The notes: a model not told the origin generated them from the letters alone. A DNA stretch of 64,000 nt from Leuctra nigra (GCA_934045905.1 OW203769.1:29459910-29523909), one strand, 5' to 3'. Shown: positions 1 through 11,431, counted from the stretch's first letter. A program made the numbers and translations.

Positions 1-599
1 TTGTGTATGAAACATATTCTGGTGAGGCTATTCATTATTATTTGTGTATTTATTTATTGTGGTACCTGCTAAAGGCAGAATGGCTATTGCAGGGCTACAT
101 TAGGTGCCCTCTTTAGCCGTGTACAGGAGTTTGATTAGACAGTGAACATTACTCGTCAGGTGTGTTAGGACATTAATATCAAATAGTGAACATAAACAGA
201 GTAGAGTACAAAAAAACAAACTTGTCAAGAATTACCAAATTGTCAAGAATAACCATGAAATGAAATTGGTTATGGTTTAAATCCGGCTTTTTTAATTTGC
301 TATTAGATTGATTGGGCACTTTATTGCTACTTCTTAATCTCGACATTGGGGCAGGGGGCTGACATAATACCATGAAACTCGTTATAACGTTTGAAATGGA
401 CAAAAATGTATGAATTAGGAACATTGCCCGGACCCATTTGTGGCTCCTCTCTCCCCCCCTCCTTCCCCCTCCCCCCCAAGTTCAGATTAATTTTTCAAGA
501 CACTACAAAAGGTAAACCCCAAACGCTTAAAAATTAGGAATTCTTAATATTTGAATGTTTAGATATTTGTCGGTGCGTGGAGGGGGGGGGGAGTGTATG
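1..599. other. AT-rich stretch without a supported gene
   Basis: I see no coding signal here. A reverse-strand open frame of 81 codons at 179-424 has no recognisable motif and typical noise composition. A pyrimidine-rich block lies near 447-478 and a run of ten G at 582-591, just upstream of the promoter-like patch that starts at 603. Confidence 0.6.
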
Positions 600-602
600 A
601 GT

Positions 603-664
603 GTCACGTGACTGTGTCTCCACACCGGGACTCGAGCCCGGGTCTGCGCCTGCGCGTGACGTCA
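603..664. promoter_or_regulatory. Promoter-like motif cluster (E-box, NRF1-like, CRE)
   Basis: Within 62 bases there is GTCACGTGAC (E-box core at 605-610), an NRF1-like CTGCGCCTGCGC near 648-656, and a full cAMP-response palindrome TGACGTCA at 657-664. Between them lies a reverse-strand B-box-like sequence (GGCTCGAGTCC when read on the minus strand), the internal promoter signature of tRNA-derived genes. No open frame follows that looks like a gene: a 41-bp minisatellite begins 120 bases downstream. Known biology: these motifs bind bHLH, NRF1 and CREB/ATF factors in CpG-rich promoters. That this patch drives transcription is inference. Confidence 0.4.
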
Positions 665-782
665 GCAACCTTCACATTTGGGCCGCACTTGGGCTGGGTG
701 TGTCGCTCATTGTTCTCCACGCTTCATTCATAACATCTTTCATTGATGAACAGCCTTCGCTCAGCCCAGCGACTACACCTCG

Positions 783-1706
783 ACCAGGAGGTATGTCGTG
801 CCCCGAGACCATAGTGCCAATAGACCAGGAGGTATGTCGTGCCCCGAGACCATAGTGCCAATAGACCAGGAGGTATGTCGTGCCCCGAGACCATAGTGCC
901 AATAGACCAGGAGGTATGTCGTGCCCCGAGACCATAGTGCCAATAGACCAGGAGGTATGTCGTGCCCCGAGACCATAGTGCCAATAGACCAGGAGGTATG
1001 TCGTGCCCCGAGACCATAGTGCCAATAGACCAGGAAGTATGTCGCATTGTGCCCCGAGACCATAGTGCCAATAGACCAGGAGGTATGTCGTGCCCCGAGA
1101 CCATAGTGCCAATATACCAGGAGGTATGTCGCATTGTGTCCCTATAGACCATAGTGCCAATAGACCAGGAGGTATGTGCCCCGAAACCATAGTGCCAATA
1201 GACCAGGAGGTATGTCGTGCCCCGAGACCATAGTGCCAATAGACCAGGAGGTATGTCGTGCCCCGAGACCATAGTGCCAATAGACCGGGAGGTATGTCGC
1301 ATTGTGTCCCTAGACCATAGTGCCAATAGACCAGGAGGTATGTCGTGTCCCTAGACCATAGTGCCAATAGACCAGGAGGTATGTCGTGCCCCAAGACCAT
1401 AGTGCCAATAGACCAGGAGGTATGTCGCATTGTGCCCCGAGACCATAGTGCCAATAGACCAGGAGGTATGTCGTGCCCCGAGACCATAGTGCCAATAGAC
1501 CAGGAGGTATGTCGTGCCCCTAGACCATAGTGCCAATAGACCAGGAGGTATGTCGTGTCCCGAGACCATAGTGCCAATAGACCAGGAGGTATGTCGCATT
1601 GTGCCCCGAGACCATAGTGCCAATAGACCAGGAGGTATGTCGCATTGTGCCCCGAGACCATAGTGCCAATAGACCAGGAGGCATTGTGCCCTTAGACCAG
1701 GGAGTT
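783..1706. repeat. 41-bp minisatellite, about 21 copies
   Basis: The unit is 41 bases, from CCAGGAGGTATGTCG to CCAATAGA, with the core CATAGTGCCAATAG counted 21 times. Several units carry a 5-base insertion (CATTG after GTATGTCG), giving 46-base variants; one lacks three bases; some read GTCCCTAGACC instead of GCCCCGAGACC. Because 41 is not a multiple of 3, successive units rotate the reading frame. The minus strand of the unit has no stop in any frame, so a 329-codon open frame spans the array (672-1661). It is a by-product of the repeat and is not annotated as a gene. Each unit carries GAG|GTATGT, which resembles a splice donor. Confidence 0.95.
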
Positions 1707-2127
1707 AAATGGATAGGCCGGCAGAGTTCAAGCTTATTATTTGAAAGGATTTGATTGTTTCTTACACTTGAAAACAAAATGAATAAAGAAGATGGGGAAG
1801 TAATAACTAAGATGATTACGTGCATCTAATTTTATTTTTTGAATATTGTATTGCATATCTAAAACAAGTTATGTAAAGGTACTTCTTTTACCACATATTA
1901 TTCTTTTTCTTCGGAATTAAATTTGGTCGTTTTCTAATTGATACAAAATATTAGAATAATTGTTATAAATACAATTGGTGCCCTTAGTTTTCGAAACACA
2001 ATATATCAAACACAAATCAAGAAAAATAAATACTTTAGTTTTTTTGAGACCATGATAACCTTAGAATTTCAAAATGTTTGATTCAAAATTGTGACCTATC
2101 CAGATATTTTCCACTACAATGCGTCCA
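1707..2127. other. AT-rich flank, nothing recognised
   Basis: The stretch follows the minisatellite and is AT-rich. I find no open frame, RNA gene or repeat that I can name. Confidence 0.6.
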
Positions 2128-2252
2128 GGGTCCCCATTCTATAACTATATTGAAACCATTTCAGTCACAAATCATGTCAATCCATGTTATTCTTATGTCT
2201 GTGAAGTGATTTCATATCAAATGATTTCGCTTTCGTTATAGAATAAGGGCCC
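2128..2252. mobile_element. Miniature inverted-repeat element, family C
   Basis: The 125-base element has inverted termini, GGGTCCCCATTCTATAAC on the left and GTTATAGAATAAGGGCCC on the right. The same ends occur in copies at 29341-29466, 57729-57853, 7131-7232 and 36001-36663, although the interior of this copy is divergent. The ends resemble those of non-autonomous DNA transposons; the superfamily cannot be told from the sequence. A partial terminus, TAGAATAGGGCCC, also occurs at about 38380-38392. Confidence 0.75.
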
Positions 2253-2489
2253 AATGATGAAGTTCGCTTAATTGTCGATATACCAAACCTCGTGCATTTT
2301 TATAATTGTTCAGAAAAACGTCGAAGTCTGCAATTACTGACGCTCGTTTAGCCGTAAGCGCTAATTTTTTGGAATAAGATGAGATACATGGTTTTTCACT
2401 TTTTCCATTTTTCAAATACGAGGTTTTGAAGAAAGTAATTTAGAGGAATGTCTTTTGTCTGAACAATATAAGTAATCACGATCTCCTGG

Positions 2490-3205
2490 AAATTTGCACG
2501 AGTTTGCAAAGAATTAAGAATTTCTAAGACCGTATACATGTGAAATGTTCATATAAGTAGTGGTGTTACATGTAAAAAAATCATAAGGAACAAACGTCAA
2601 TATAAAGCCAGTAAAACCCTCATAGCTCAGTAAATCACATACATTTTTTTCACGGTACATTTAAAACTGTTAGAATGAAAATATTGTATCTGCAGTGCGA
2701 TTGTATAACTTCTTAGCCGAGATAATGGATCGTTATCGATACAAATTGATGAAAGTAATTTAGCCTATCAGAAGGTAAAGCAATTCAAAGTGATTTTAGT
2801 CGACTTCCTGAGATAAATAATGTGATTATATTTCATATCCTCGTAGCTTTTGCACAATTCAAATGATTAACAATGATATAAACAGTTGACTTTCATCAAT
2901 TGGTATAGATAACGATCCATTATCTCGGCTAAGAAAGTTATACAATCGTCCTGCTGATACACGATATAGAAGTTTTTCAAAGAAATCTAAATGTGGGAAA
3001 ACCGCTTAATACACTTTTGAAAATATCAGCATGTCTTTTTCTGTATGGTCGCAATGTTAAATTGAATGTTGAATGAAAAACTGTAACTTTGAAGGGATAT
3101 CTCGAAAATTAGTTCATCTTGCCTAATTTTTCTTGACATATTATCATCATATCATATTATCATATTATTATGGTGCAGAATTAAAATGTCTATAATTGTA
3201 GACTT
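2490..3205 (+). mobile_element. Repeat of family I, interrupted by a nested element
   Basis: The segments either side of the nested element at 2693-2953 align with a continuous copy at 52145-52536. Shared landmarks in order are TTACATGTAAAA, TTTAAAACTGTTAGAA, ATATTGTATCTG, ATACACGATATAG, TTTTTCTGTATGGTC and ATGGTGCAGAATTAAAAT. Other copies lie at 45667-46602 and about 11876-12046; their right ends read ATCCC..CTTAA, which points to a TTAA-inserting DNA transposon. No transposase coding sequence is visible. The left boundary of this copy is approximate. Confidence 0.65.
2693..2953. mobile_element. Palindromic element with CTG duplication, PIF/Harbinger-like
   Basis: This 261-base element begins CAGTGCGATTGTATAAC, and its reverse complement begins CAGGACGATTGTATAAC. 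The inverted arms run about 60 bases each (2693-2756 and 2890-2953). It is flanked by CTG on both sides (2690-2692 and 2954-2956). The homologous unoccupied site at 52260-52285 reads GTATCTGATACACG with a single CTG, so the 3-bp duplication is seen directly. Known biology: 3-bp targets of the form CWG or TWA are typical of PIF/Harbinger transposons. The element is too short to encode a transposase and must have moved using one supplied elsewhere. Confidence 0.85.
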
Positions 3206-5165
3206 GAACGATTTCTTCTGAAAGGTGATGAGGTATCGTTGTTACACTTCGCTTCAGGATACACGTCATGGACCAGGGCAGACTGGGGCTCGAACCCTGC
3301 TACTCTGACAGCACCAGGGACGAGGGACTGTCTATTGTGCTCTGTGGTGAAGGTGTCTATTGTTGGCGGGTTTAAGGCTATTTGACTGGTCTATTGTGAC
3401 GATGCAATCTCATCTACATATTGTTACCGAAGCGGCTAATGTACACTCGCGGGACGAGAAACATGGGGCAGTGTTAGGGATGATGCATTTACACATCCTA
3501 ACCGAAACCAGTGTATGACTAGTGTGTCTCTTAGCAGCCAATAGTAGGATGATTTACTGTCAAAAAAATCTTAATAATTTTCCCTACATTTTGAATACAA
3601 TAGGGTGTTCAAATATAATATAATTGATGTATTTGGTCGTGTTTAATTTTGGAATAAGATTCCAATGAAGCACTCGAAATTGTATATGGCATAATTTCAA
3701 TTAAGCATACTTTTGATATTTTCAATAATTTTATTTTCGACACGAGTCAAATTAGTTCTTAATTTTTCATTAATTCTTTCAAATCTTTACTAATTCTTCA
3801 AATTAGTAAAATTAATTTTGAAATTTCACTTTCAACGTGCAAAAGTTCCGTCTGCGGTAAAATCATAATTATAACATTCGTTGAAATGGATTTTTTCCAC
3901 CAAACGAGTTAATGAGTTTCTTAGCACATTTTTAATTTGTCATTAATCCTAAAACATTCTAATCAACTGATAATGTTTAAACAAAACTAATAAGTGTAAA
4001 CTTTAAGTTTGTACTCGACTGAAATCTGAATGTGTCAACGCCTAACCATAGACTTGTCTGAGTTTACCACAAGTAATATTTTCTGATATTTGAACAGCAA
4101 TACCCTGAAGAACGTTCGTGAGTCAAATGCCTATACTTTTTACTTCGATAGATTTCATATTATTGTTATCGAATTAATTATAGGAATTACCGATTACTCT
4201 TTTAAAATTGTGACTTGTTCATCGTATATTTACGAATGACCACCAAAACCAAACCTTGATGTCCATTGTTGTGGGTAAACATAGTAATTATTAGTCTGCG
4301 TTTGTTATGTAAATCTTCTTCCGCCCACATTGTTGAGTGTATTTTATACAATAGCTTTTGTTACAAATAAACAAACCATTGATCCAGCCAAGATAATACC
4401 TAGAAGGAAGGGAAGTTCTTGCTGGCAAATTCCTTCGACATTCATATTTCGATTGCTCAAAAGCAAAACCTGAATGGTTGAATCTTTCACGTAAATAGTT
4501 TCAAATCACATCTCTTGACAAAATGGCTTCAAATAAACTGTTTGCGCACATTTTCATGGGACTCTAAAAAAATTTAAAAAATTCTGGTTTTTTACTTTTA
4601 GTGAAAAAATTAAGAATTCAAACATCTGTCTGTAACTATTCACAAGAAATGTAGTAATTCGTTTTTCAGATACTTTCTATTAGAGAAATATCTTTGTTTA
4701 GAATTATGAACAATTAATTTCCTAATTGTACTGAAGATTAAATACATGTTAATTTCTGCTGTCGGCGGCAATCTTATCTGACGTCACAGCTGACTAAAAC
4801 CTAACTGGGGGACACATTTCAGTAAATAAGTAATACGGAATCAACATCTGTCTTGATTTACTTCAATTCATTTCATTTGATAAAATTTCTGTCTTACATT
4901 TGAATATCCATCTTTCACAACTGTATTTAAAAATACGACTAATTACTATTGAGAACTTTCCCTGTTCCCCAGCAAGATATTGGGGGTTGTTACCATAGCA
5001 ACCCGAATGATGCTATGAGGCTATGCGATGGTGCTGGGACGACGGAGGTTACGGCCAAGAGGTTCTGAACTCTTTGGGTGTGTGTCTTTGATGGAGCATG
5101 CAGATATGTTGCTATGAGAGAATCTATGGCGAGAGTGGAGGGATGGAGGTGCACGTTGACAAGTG
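3206..5165. other. Gene-free AT-rich region with isolated regulatory-like motifs
   Basis: No open frame of note was found in almost 2 kb. At about 3283-3302 the minus strand reads GCAGGGTTCGAGCCCC, a B-box-like T-arm without the rest of a tRNA. A TGACGTCA palindrome lies at 4779-4786, and an RFX-type X-box, GTTACCATAGCAAC, at 4989-5002, about 180 bases before the next minisatellite. Confidence 0.55.
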
Positions 5166-5177
5166 TATGGACTGTGT

Positions 5178-5740
5178 ATGGAGTGTGTATGGACGGAGCA
5201 GGGTCTACGGTGATGCGTATGGATGGAGCAGGGTCTACGGTGATGTGTATGGATGGAGCAGGGTCTACGGTGATGCGTATGGATGGAGCAGGGTCTACGG
5301 TGATGCGTATGGATGGAGCAGGGTCTACGGTGATGTGTATGGATGGAGCAGGGTCTACGGTGACTGTGTATGGATGGAGCAGGGTCTACGGTGATGTGTA
5401 TGGATGGAGCAGGGTCTACGGTGATGCGTATGGATGGAGCAGGGTCTACGGTGACTTTGTATGGATGGAGCAGGGTCTACGGTGACTGTGTATGGATGGA
5501 GCAGGGTCTACGGTGATGTGTATGGATGGAGCAGGGTCTACGGTGATGCGTATGGATGGAGCAGGGTCTACGGTGACTGTGTATGGATGGAGCAGGGTCT
5601 ACGGTGATGTGTATGGATGGAGCAGGGTCTACGGTGATGCGTATGGATGGAGCAGGGTCTACGGTGATGTGTATGGATGGAGCAGGGTCTACGGTGACTG
5701 TGTATGGATGGAGCAGGGTCTACGGTGATGTGTATGGATG
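5178..5740. repeat. 30-bp minisatellite, 18 copies
   Basis: The core CAGGGTCTACGG is present 18 times in a unit of about 30 bases (TATGGATGGAGCAGGG onward). Some units contain GTGACTGTGTATGG in place of GTGATGTGTATGG and are 31 bases long, so the frame shifts between units. Plus-strand open frames of up to 135 codons, with a repeating MDGAGSTV motif, follow from the 30-base period and are not evidence of a protein. The units differ at a C/T position (GATGCG or GATGTG), which would help to trace duplication history. Confidence 0.95.
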
Positions 5741-5925
5741 GAGGTGGCGGATTTCACGGCTCCATGGCGCGTGTTTTGCTCACCGCCGCGTGAACATCAG
5801 CTGATTGTCACGTGATTGCAATCACAGCCGCGGAGTAATTGACTTCCGACTCACAGGCCGTGAGTAACGCGATGCAGATCCGTGTGACAGACAGAGACGA
5901 CACTATAGGCGGTGCGCGGTGGTGG
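5741..5925. promoter_or_regulatory. CpG-rich patch with E-box
   Basis: The GC-rich segment after the minisatellite holds TTGTCACGTGAT (E-box core 5809-5814) and several CpGs around GCCGCGTGAA and GCCGCGGAG. No gene is visible downstream; a SINE fragment follows at once. Confidence 0.25.
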
Positions 5926-5939
5926 AAGAGAGACAGCGA

Positions 5940-6072
5940 CACAGACACAGGTCCCGGGCTCGATTCCCGAGGACGACCTCCTCAGCGATAGGACAGTGAT
6001 GGGAAGGTTCCTAGGCCACGACTGCCTCCTTCCCACCGTCCTTCTTTACCTATTCTTCATCATCATTTTATC
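5940..6072 (+). mobile_element. tRNA-derived SINE fragment
   Basis: The fragment contains the B-box GGCTCGATTCC (5958-5968), then TGGGAAGGTTCCTAG, CCGTCCTTCTTTACCTATTC and TTCATCATCATT. The same order is seen in the full SINE at 51370-51650. The A-box part and the 3' end are missing or diverged. Confidence 0.75.
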
Positions 6073-6124
6073 ACAGAACATGTGCTTCTATGTCACATGA
6101 TGCGTTTTTATGGACATGTACATA

Positions 6125-6338
6125 CACTCAAACAAATAATAAACGGAACCTCGAAAGAAAAGGATTATCAGCTGATAAAGGTTTGATGGCATCATCCCAT
6201 GAAGTCTGTGCTAATGCATTATCTACCTCTAGTAGGTGAGCTCTGATTTCGTTTATAATAACAAGGATTGATTGCCAAGGAACCTGACCAGCAGCCAATC
6301 CGTTTTGCGCAAAGTACCGTTTTTAATTGGTTTGAGTG
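6125..6338. mobile_element. TA-flanked miniature element, family B
   Basis: The termini are CACTCAAAC (6125-6133) and GTTTGAGTG (6330-6338), extended inward by AATAAACGG and its counterpart CCGTTTTTAATT. The element is flanked by TA on both sides (6123-6124 and 6339-6340), as in Tc1/mariner-type insertions. The interior landmark GATGGCATCATCCCATGAAG recurs at 17.6, 37.5 and 45.2 kb, and in reverse at 7.3 and 53.1 kb. No transposase is present. Confidence 0.85.
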
Positions 6339-6340
6339 TA

Positions 6341-7067
6341 CATATAAATTCGTCTTATTAGACTTATTTGAATAAGTGATTCAATAGATATTTTTCCGGG
6401 GTAGAGAAACAAAAAAAATCAGATAAATGTTCCAACGTGAATGCCAGCTTCAGATGACTTCTGTCTGATTGCATTCTCATTTTATTTTGGAAACTTATAA
6501 CCCAACTCTTGCGCATTCACAGAATGTGTTGTGGAAATGAAATGTACGTTTTGTATCTGATTAAGTTTCATTGAGAAGTCCTGTCGGGTTGTTTTTCTCG
6601 GTAGATGTCATTCATTGTCTGTCTCTGCGCACGCCCCTTGAATTCACATCCGTGGAGTCACAATAGTTACTTATATTCCAGCTCAGATGAGACTTCCACG
6701 AACATCTTGCGTCGAGTCGCGTGGAATCTCATTGTCAGATTCCGATGAAACAAGAGCAGGTAATTCCATTCAGATCGGACAACAAGGAGGCTGCAGGCTA
6801 ATTCAACACACACGAGAAAATGAAACAGAAATGAGGACCTACTTATCTGATGATTTTAAATAAATAGGAGCTAAAATAAAATATTAACATAAATTATGCT
6901 CTTGCAAATATTTTAAAATATGAGTGTACGTGGGTGATTGGGGGGGGGGGGGGGGGGGGGCACTTGCCCCGTGACCCTAACTCTGTCAGAACATTTTGAG
7001 ACGTTGTTCGATTCATGATGTCAAAATTATTTGTTTTCACTTTTGTATGTCTATAAGCTGGCAAGTA
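6341..7067. other. Gene-free stretch with a 21-G run
   Basis: I recognise no gene. An uninterrupted run of 21 G occupies 6940-6960. Confidence 0.6.
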
Positions 7068-7393
7068 GTACACTTGGTCAAAGTGAAAACTGTATTTGAA
7101 CGAAACGAATTGGCTCCTGGTGAGGAGGTCTATTCCAAAACGATTTCCCAATTCCTTTCTGATGGAATCCGATCATGGGCAAAAGGATTAATACTGATTG
7201 GAATCGAATTCCTGTGGAATTCGGAATTTAAAAGTTCTTAGGTCACATGTTTCTTGACAATCAATCCTTGTTATTGTCAATGAAATCAGAGCTCAGCAAC
7301 TAGTGCTAGATGACGAGTTAGCATAGACTTCATCGGATGATGCCACCAGTCAATCCGTTTCTTTTTAACATCGTTTTTTCTTTTGTTGAGTGG
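7068..7393 (-). mobile_element. Family B element split by a nested family C element
   Basis: The minus-strand sequence matches family B: GGCATCATCCGATGAAG near 7332-7348, then the segment reading GACAATAACAAGGATTGATT on that strand. At 7131-7232 the copy is interrupted by sequence with family C landmarks (CTATTCCAAAACGATTTCCC, TGATGGAATCCGATC, AAAAGTTCTTAG). The nesting shows that C moved after this B copy was in place. Confidence 0.75.
7131..7232. mobile_element. Nested family C miniature element
   Basis: The element is about 102 bases long. Its arms CCCAATTCCTTTCTGATGGA and GGAATCGAATTCCTGTGGAA are roughly inverted copies around a central AAAAGGATTAATACTG. It is degenerate compared with the copies at 29.3 and 57.7 kb. 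Confidence 0.65.
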
Positions 7394-9956
7394 TCATTAA
7401 AAAATATAGTTAAAGAAAAAGTTAAAATTGTATTTGTTAAAATGTTATAATAATACATTGATCTTTGATCTTTGACCTCCTCCAAAGGAAATGGAATTAT
7501 TCTTTGTTGGGCGAACATTTGATACGAAGCGTCTGTAAGTGAAACACCCCCCCCCCCCCCCTCATTCCCCCCATATCGTTAACAACGCATCGAAAAGTAA
7601 CTAACCTAAAAGAACACAAGACAATCGGAGAGTAAAAAGCGTGGTTCTTGTTTGACAAAAGAAGGAGGGTTTTTGTCGCTCGTTGACAATGGTTGCGAGC
7701 ACAATGGCAATTATATATCAGAATATTAGGTGCACATTGTGTTGGTATCTAGGTAGAGAATAGGAGCTTACACCTGTGTTGGCTCCAGCTGCATCCGAAT
7801 CTTACCTTAGTTACAAGACGGAGAATATCAATGTCACATGATTATTATGTAGGATCGTTAGTTCATCTTGTTGTCACTTACACCCATTGGCACCACTTGC
7901 AAGATAAACATTCGGGCCATGTTACACCAATGATGTTTTTAATCTTAGACTATCCAAAAGGTTTTTTTTGAACAATGATTTGACGTTTTTTACATACATT
8001 AGGTACCCAAATTTTTGTATTAGGTGCGTGTATTCAGGAAGGTAAATTTTTGTATCTTCTTTTAAAATTTAAAAATGAATTTTCCCAGTTTTGACATTTA
8101 ATATTATAATCTATGGCACATCGATTTGGAGAAAATGAACGTAAACAACTAAACAAAGTTCTAGACCCGAATCTGTGATTTTTGTGTTTAAATAATTGGC
8201 ATATTGTCTTGTTCCGTTTCGTAAGTCTCCCAAGAAAATACTGAATGTAAATCAATTTTGTGTGGATTATAGCGTTGACAAAACTAATTTATATATACTT
8301 TAAATCTTATCCATTTACATACAACATTATTAATCACCCAAGTTTACATAGACCTACCACTGAATAGCAAATGAACCCCATCCGGTATTCTAATCCCCAT
8401 TGTAAACACATCCGCCCCTCGTTGTCTATTCCAGGCTCATTAAGCCGGGACCGATGTTTTCACAACGCCTTGTGCGGATGTTTCTGTCCACTGGACAATG
8501 CATTGAATAGCAGCCACACAGAGCCTAATTACAGGCACAATAGACGAGTCGATTGCCAGTCAATAGCCACGCGTCGCCCCCGCGTCGACCAATCAAAACA
8601 CGGCTACCTGAATTACATCACAAACAGCAGGGGGGACAGCGCAGAGCCCTCGGGCACGCGCTCCAGGACGGCTTGCAAGGAGCGATTACACGCGAAATTA
8701 CTGCGTTATTTAGGTTTTATTTCAACGTTTATTTGGGTGATTGATTAAGAGAGAGTGTCAGGTTGATTTTTCTATCACTTAATTTTTCCCTATTATATTC
8801 AAATGTTATAAAAGAAATTAGTATAAATAGGGTACTTTTAAAGATTGTTTTAAATTTGCTTTCACAATTTTTACATTTTTAAAATATTTTGTTCCTTTAG
8901 GGCCGGTTATTTAATGATCTGTTAGAAATAGATTTAAATAGAATTGTTTAGGAGTAAATTGCCATTGCAACAATCAATAACTTTCCTAGAATGAAGTAAG
9001 TAACTGAGGAACGTAACTATTGATTTAACAGTGCTTTGTACAACCAGACCATAGTGTATTTTGTGCATTTATGTGTTGGCTTTATTACTGTTTCTTTGCC
9101 AACAAGTTTGGAAATAATTAGCTTAGAATTTAGGGATTGCACAGCTTTTTATTCATACTACTATATCATAAGAAAAAGCGGGAAATACTCAGGAAAAACT
9201 ATTCGAGTTAATTTTTTCATTATTAACGAACATTCACATTTAAATGATATCCACTTTTCAGTAAATTAAAAATTAAAAATATGTGCTTTGTCCCTGAAAC
9301 TTAAACAGCAGGGAAACATAGCACTGTGCCTTGAGGCACGCTTGCCCAATTAGAATCATGTTTGAGTAATATGGAAGCTACGGCATTATACAGCAATTAC
9401 ACGGCCAATCCAATTCCAGTTCAAATTAATTTAATCGGCGGCGTACAGAATTGAGATGATTGATAAAACTCGAGAGATTTGACTGAATAATTTTGAAGAA
9501 TCAATTATCTTCAAAACGGAGCCAGTTAGTAGATAGTTTGTCCCTTTCATCCAAACTATCAGGGAAATGTAACTTATTAAATGGTTGTCTTCATACCTCA
9601 GAGTTACCTTCAGGTCTCGCTGACAAAATAGCTGGAATAAATGACAGAAAGGCAGGAGTGTAGAATGTTGAAATGTTCGTAATTGAAAGTGAAATGATGT
9701 GCTCCAGACGTGTGGAAGGGCAGGTTGTTTTCCATGCAACATCAGAGTTAAGTCCAGATTGCAAGAACTGTGCCCCGCAGCCGACATCACCATGCATAGA
9801 TCTATCAGCCAGGGGGAGGGAGGGGGGGAGGCTATTGTTTTCGGGGACTTTTATTCCTCTCGTCTGAAAATACAGTTATTTTTCCATTCAACTCCGAGAC
9901 GATGTTTATCTTATATTTTCTATTGTCCAAGAACAAGTTCTCTTCTCCCTTTGGCG

Positions 9957-9958
<2 letters not shown>
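7394..9958. other. Gene-free region including a CpG-rich patch at 8.4-8.7 kb
   Basis: A C15 run lies at 7547-7561. Between about 8360 and 8720 base composition shifts to CpG-rich, with a GACCAATCAAAAC CCAAT-box-like site near 8588. A 125-codon plus-strand frame at 8371-8748 crosses this patch; its cysteine- and arginine-rich product matches nothing I know, and composition alone could keep it open. The rest (8750-9958) is AT-rich without recognisable features. Confidence 0.45.

Positions 9959-9959
<1 letters not shown>

Positions 9960-10036
<77 letters not shown>
9960..10036. repeat. (TC)n microsatellite
   Basis: About 38 perfect TC dinucleotides run into a C-rich tail (CCCTCTCCCCCCCCC). Open frames through it, giving serine-leucine or arginine-glutamate repeats, are artefacts of the dinucleotide. 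Confidence 0.98.
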
Positions 10037-10040
<4 letters not shown>

Positions 10041-11059
10041 TCCCCCCCCCTAGAAAGTTTATATTTTGCCACTTGATGTTTTAGATTTATTTTCTTCTTC
10101 CCCGACATTTACCTGTTTATTATTTAAATGAAGCATCGCTGATCATGTAGATATTTAACTGACGGCCTAACCCAATGCTCTGGGCTTTTCTCCTTGTATA
10201 ATCCGATCAGATCGGCTACTGTGCGCCGCCATCTTTAGTCACGTGGCTGGAGAACAACTGCAAGATTATCGTTACACCTGGACCCTTATTCTCTAAGGTC
10301 CATATCACACTACAATTCAAGTTGAGCGATTCATATCTGCAGATTTAGTTTGCCCAATATAGTATGTGATAGTAGAAAAAAATCAAAATATTGGCAATTC
10401 TTCGTTTAGAATCTGTTCTATTTTCCCAATTGAAATTGGAAAATTTGAGATGAATAGACACTAGAATTGAAGCAAATTTTTGACACAGAGGACACAAGTT
10501 CGTAATATTTAATCACATCTTGTATAAAGATCAAATAACAACAGAACAATTGAATACCAAATGCTGTTGAGAACGATGGTTGTTATGAAAAAAACATAAG
10601 TTCCACTTGAAATTTATGGCTCAAATCTCTTTTTTTTATCTGTGCCTTTGCAGTAAATTTCAAACAAAGTCAAGAAGTTATGTTCATTTTTTCACAAAAC
10701 ATTCATTACTATCCAGTGCAGAGTGCTAATAATTTCCAGCAAAATCGGTCTATTAGTCTCATCGGAAACTTGATTTGTGTTTGTACTTAGCTTGGCAATG
10801 GGGATGAAAGTAGCTCTGTGTGCAAATTGAATCAGGAATCTTTTGACCGATCATCACCAAATTTTGCATGATTATTGGGACCAGCGTTTTAAATGTTTAT
10901 TTTAACAAATCTGTAATGAACTGCAAGAGTTGACACTTTACTGACATTATTGCTTGATTTGGAATATAATGTCAAAATTAACCTATCACTTTTTTATCAA
11001 TGAGGCTTAAGATTAGCTTAGACAGTTAGATTATCTTCAAATGGTCTAGATATGTAGAG
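10037..11059. other. Gene-free region, partly a diverged family A relative
   Basis: A small motif patch holds GCCGCCATCTT (10225-10235, YY1-like) and CACGTG (10240-10245). From about 10700 to 10990, phrases such as CCAAATTTTGCATGATTATT and TTGGGACCAGCGTTTTAAAT parallel the reverse-oriented family A copies at 39.3 and 58.9 kb, so this is probably an old copy. No gene is visible. Confidence 0.4.
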
Positions 11060-11431
11060 CAGGGGTCGGCAACCTTTTTTGGTGAAGGAGCCAATTTCAA
11101 AAAAATACATTAAATTAGATAATAATGGGAGCCGCAAGAGACAATCAAATATAAATTACACCGAAAATAATGAATTGAATTACTAGTTTATTTTGAGTTT
11201 TGACAAAGCCCCCCGGTTGTTGCCCCGCAGGGCGTTTTTTTAGAATTTCAATAATTTTACAGTGATTCTGGGACTCTTAAATAAACAAGCCGAATCAAAT
11301 AACCTGTAAAGTTTAAATTGTTGCCCCGCAGGGCGTTTTTTCGAATGTTCAAATTTTTCGATTCCAGATCTTTATTTAAATTATAAAGAGCCATTCAAGA
11401 CCCACCAAGGAGCCGCATGTTGCGACCCCTG
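11060..11431. mobile_element. Non-autonomous hAT element with perfect 8-bp duplication
   Basis: The element begins CAGGGGTCGGCAACC and ends TTGCGACCCCTG. The 8-base duplication ATGTAGAG flanks it exactly (11052-11059 and 11432-11439). Known biology: hAT transposons make 8-bp duplications and often start CAGGGGTC. The 372-base element has no transposase. Its interior contains the same palindrome-bearing phrase twice (TTGTTGCCCCGCAGGGCG at about 11217 and 11320), each followed by a T run. Confidence 0.92.

Noticed and set aside
672..1661. 329-codon minus-strand open frame
   Set aside because: It lies almost wholly within the 41-bp tandem array and exists because the unit has no stop in any minus frame. 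Its product only cycles the three translations of the unit.
783..1706. AGGAGG before ATG in each 41-bp unit, as a ribosome binding site
   Set aside because: The sequence is eukaryotic in character. The match to a Shine-Dalgarno motif is a coincidence repeated by the array.
5078..5804. Plus-strand frames with repeating MDGAGSTV
   Set aside because: They arise from the 30-base unit length, and the 31-base variants break them. There is no independent coding sign.
9920..10108. Serine-leucine and arginine-glutamate repeat proteins
   Set aside because: They are translations of the (TC)n microsatellite on each strand; the same applies at 34296-34363 and 58091-58135.
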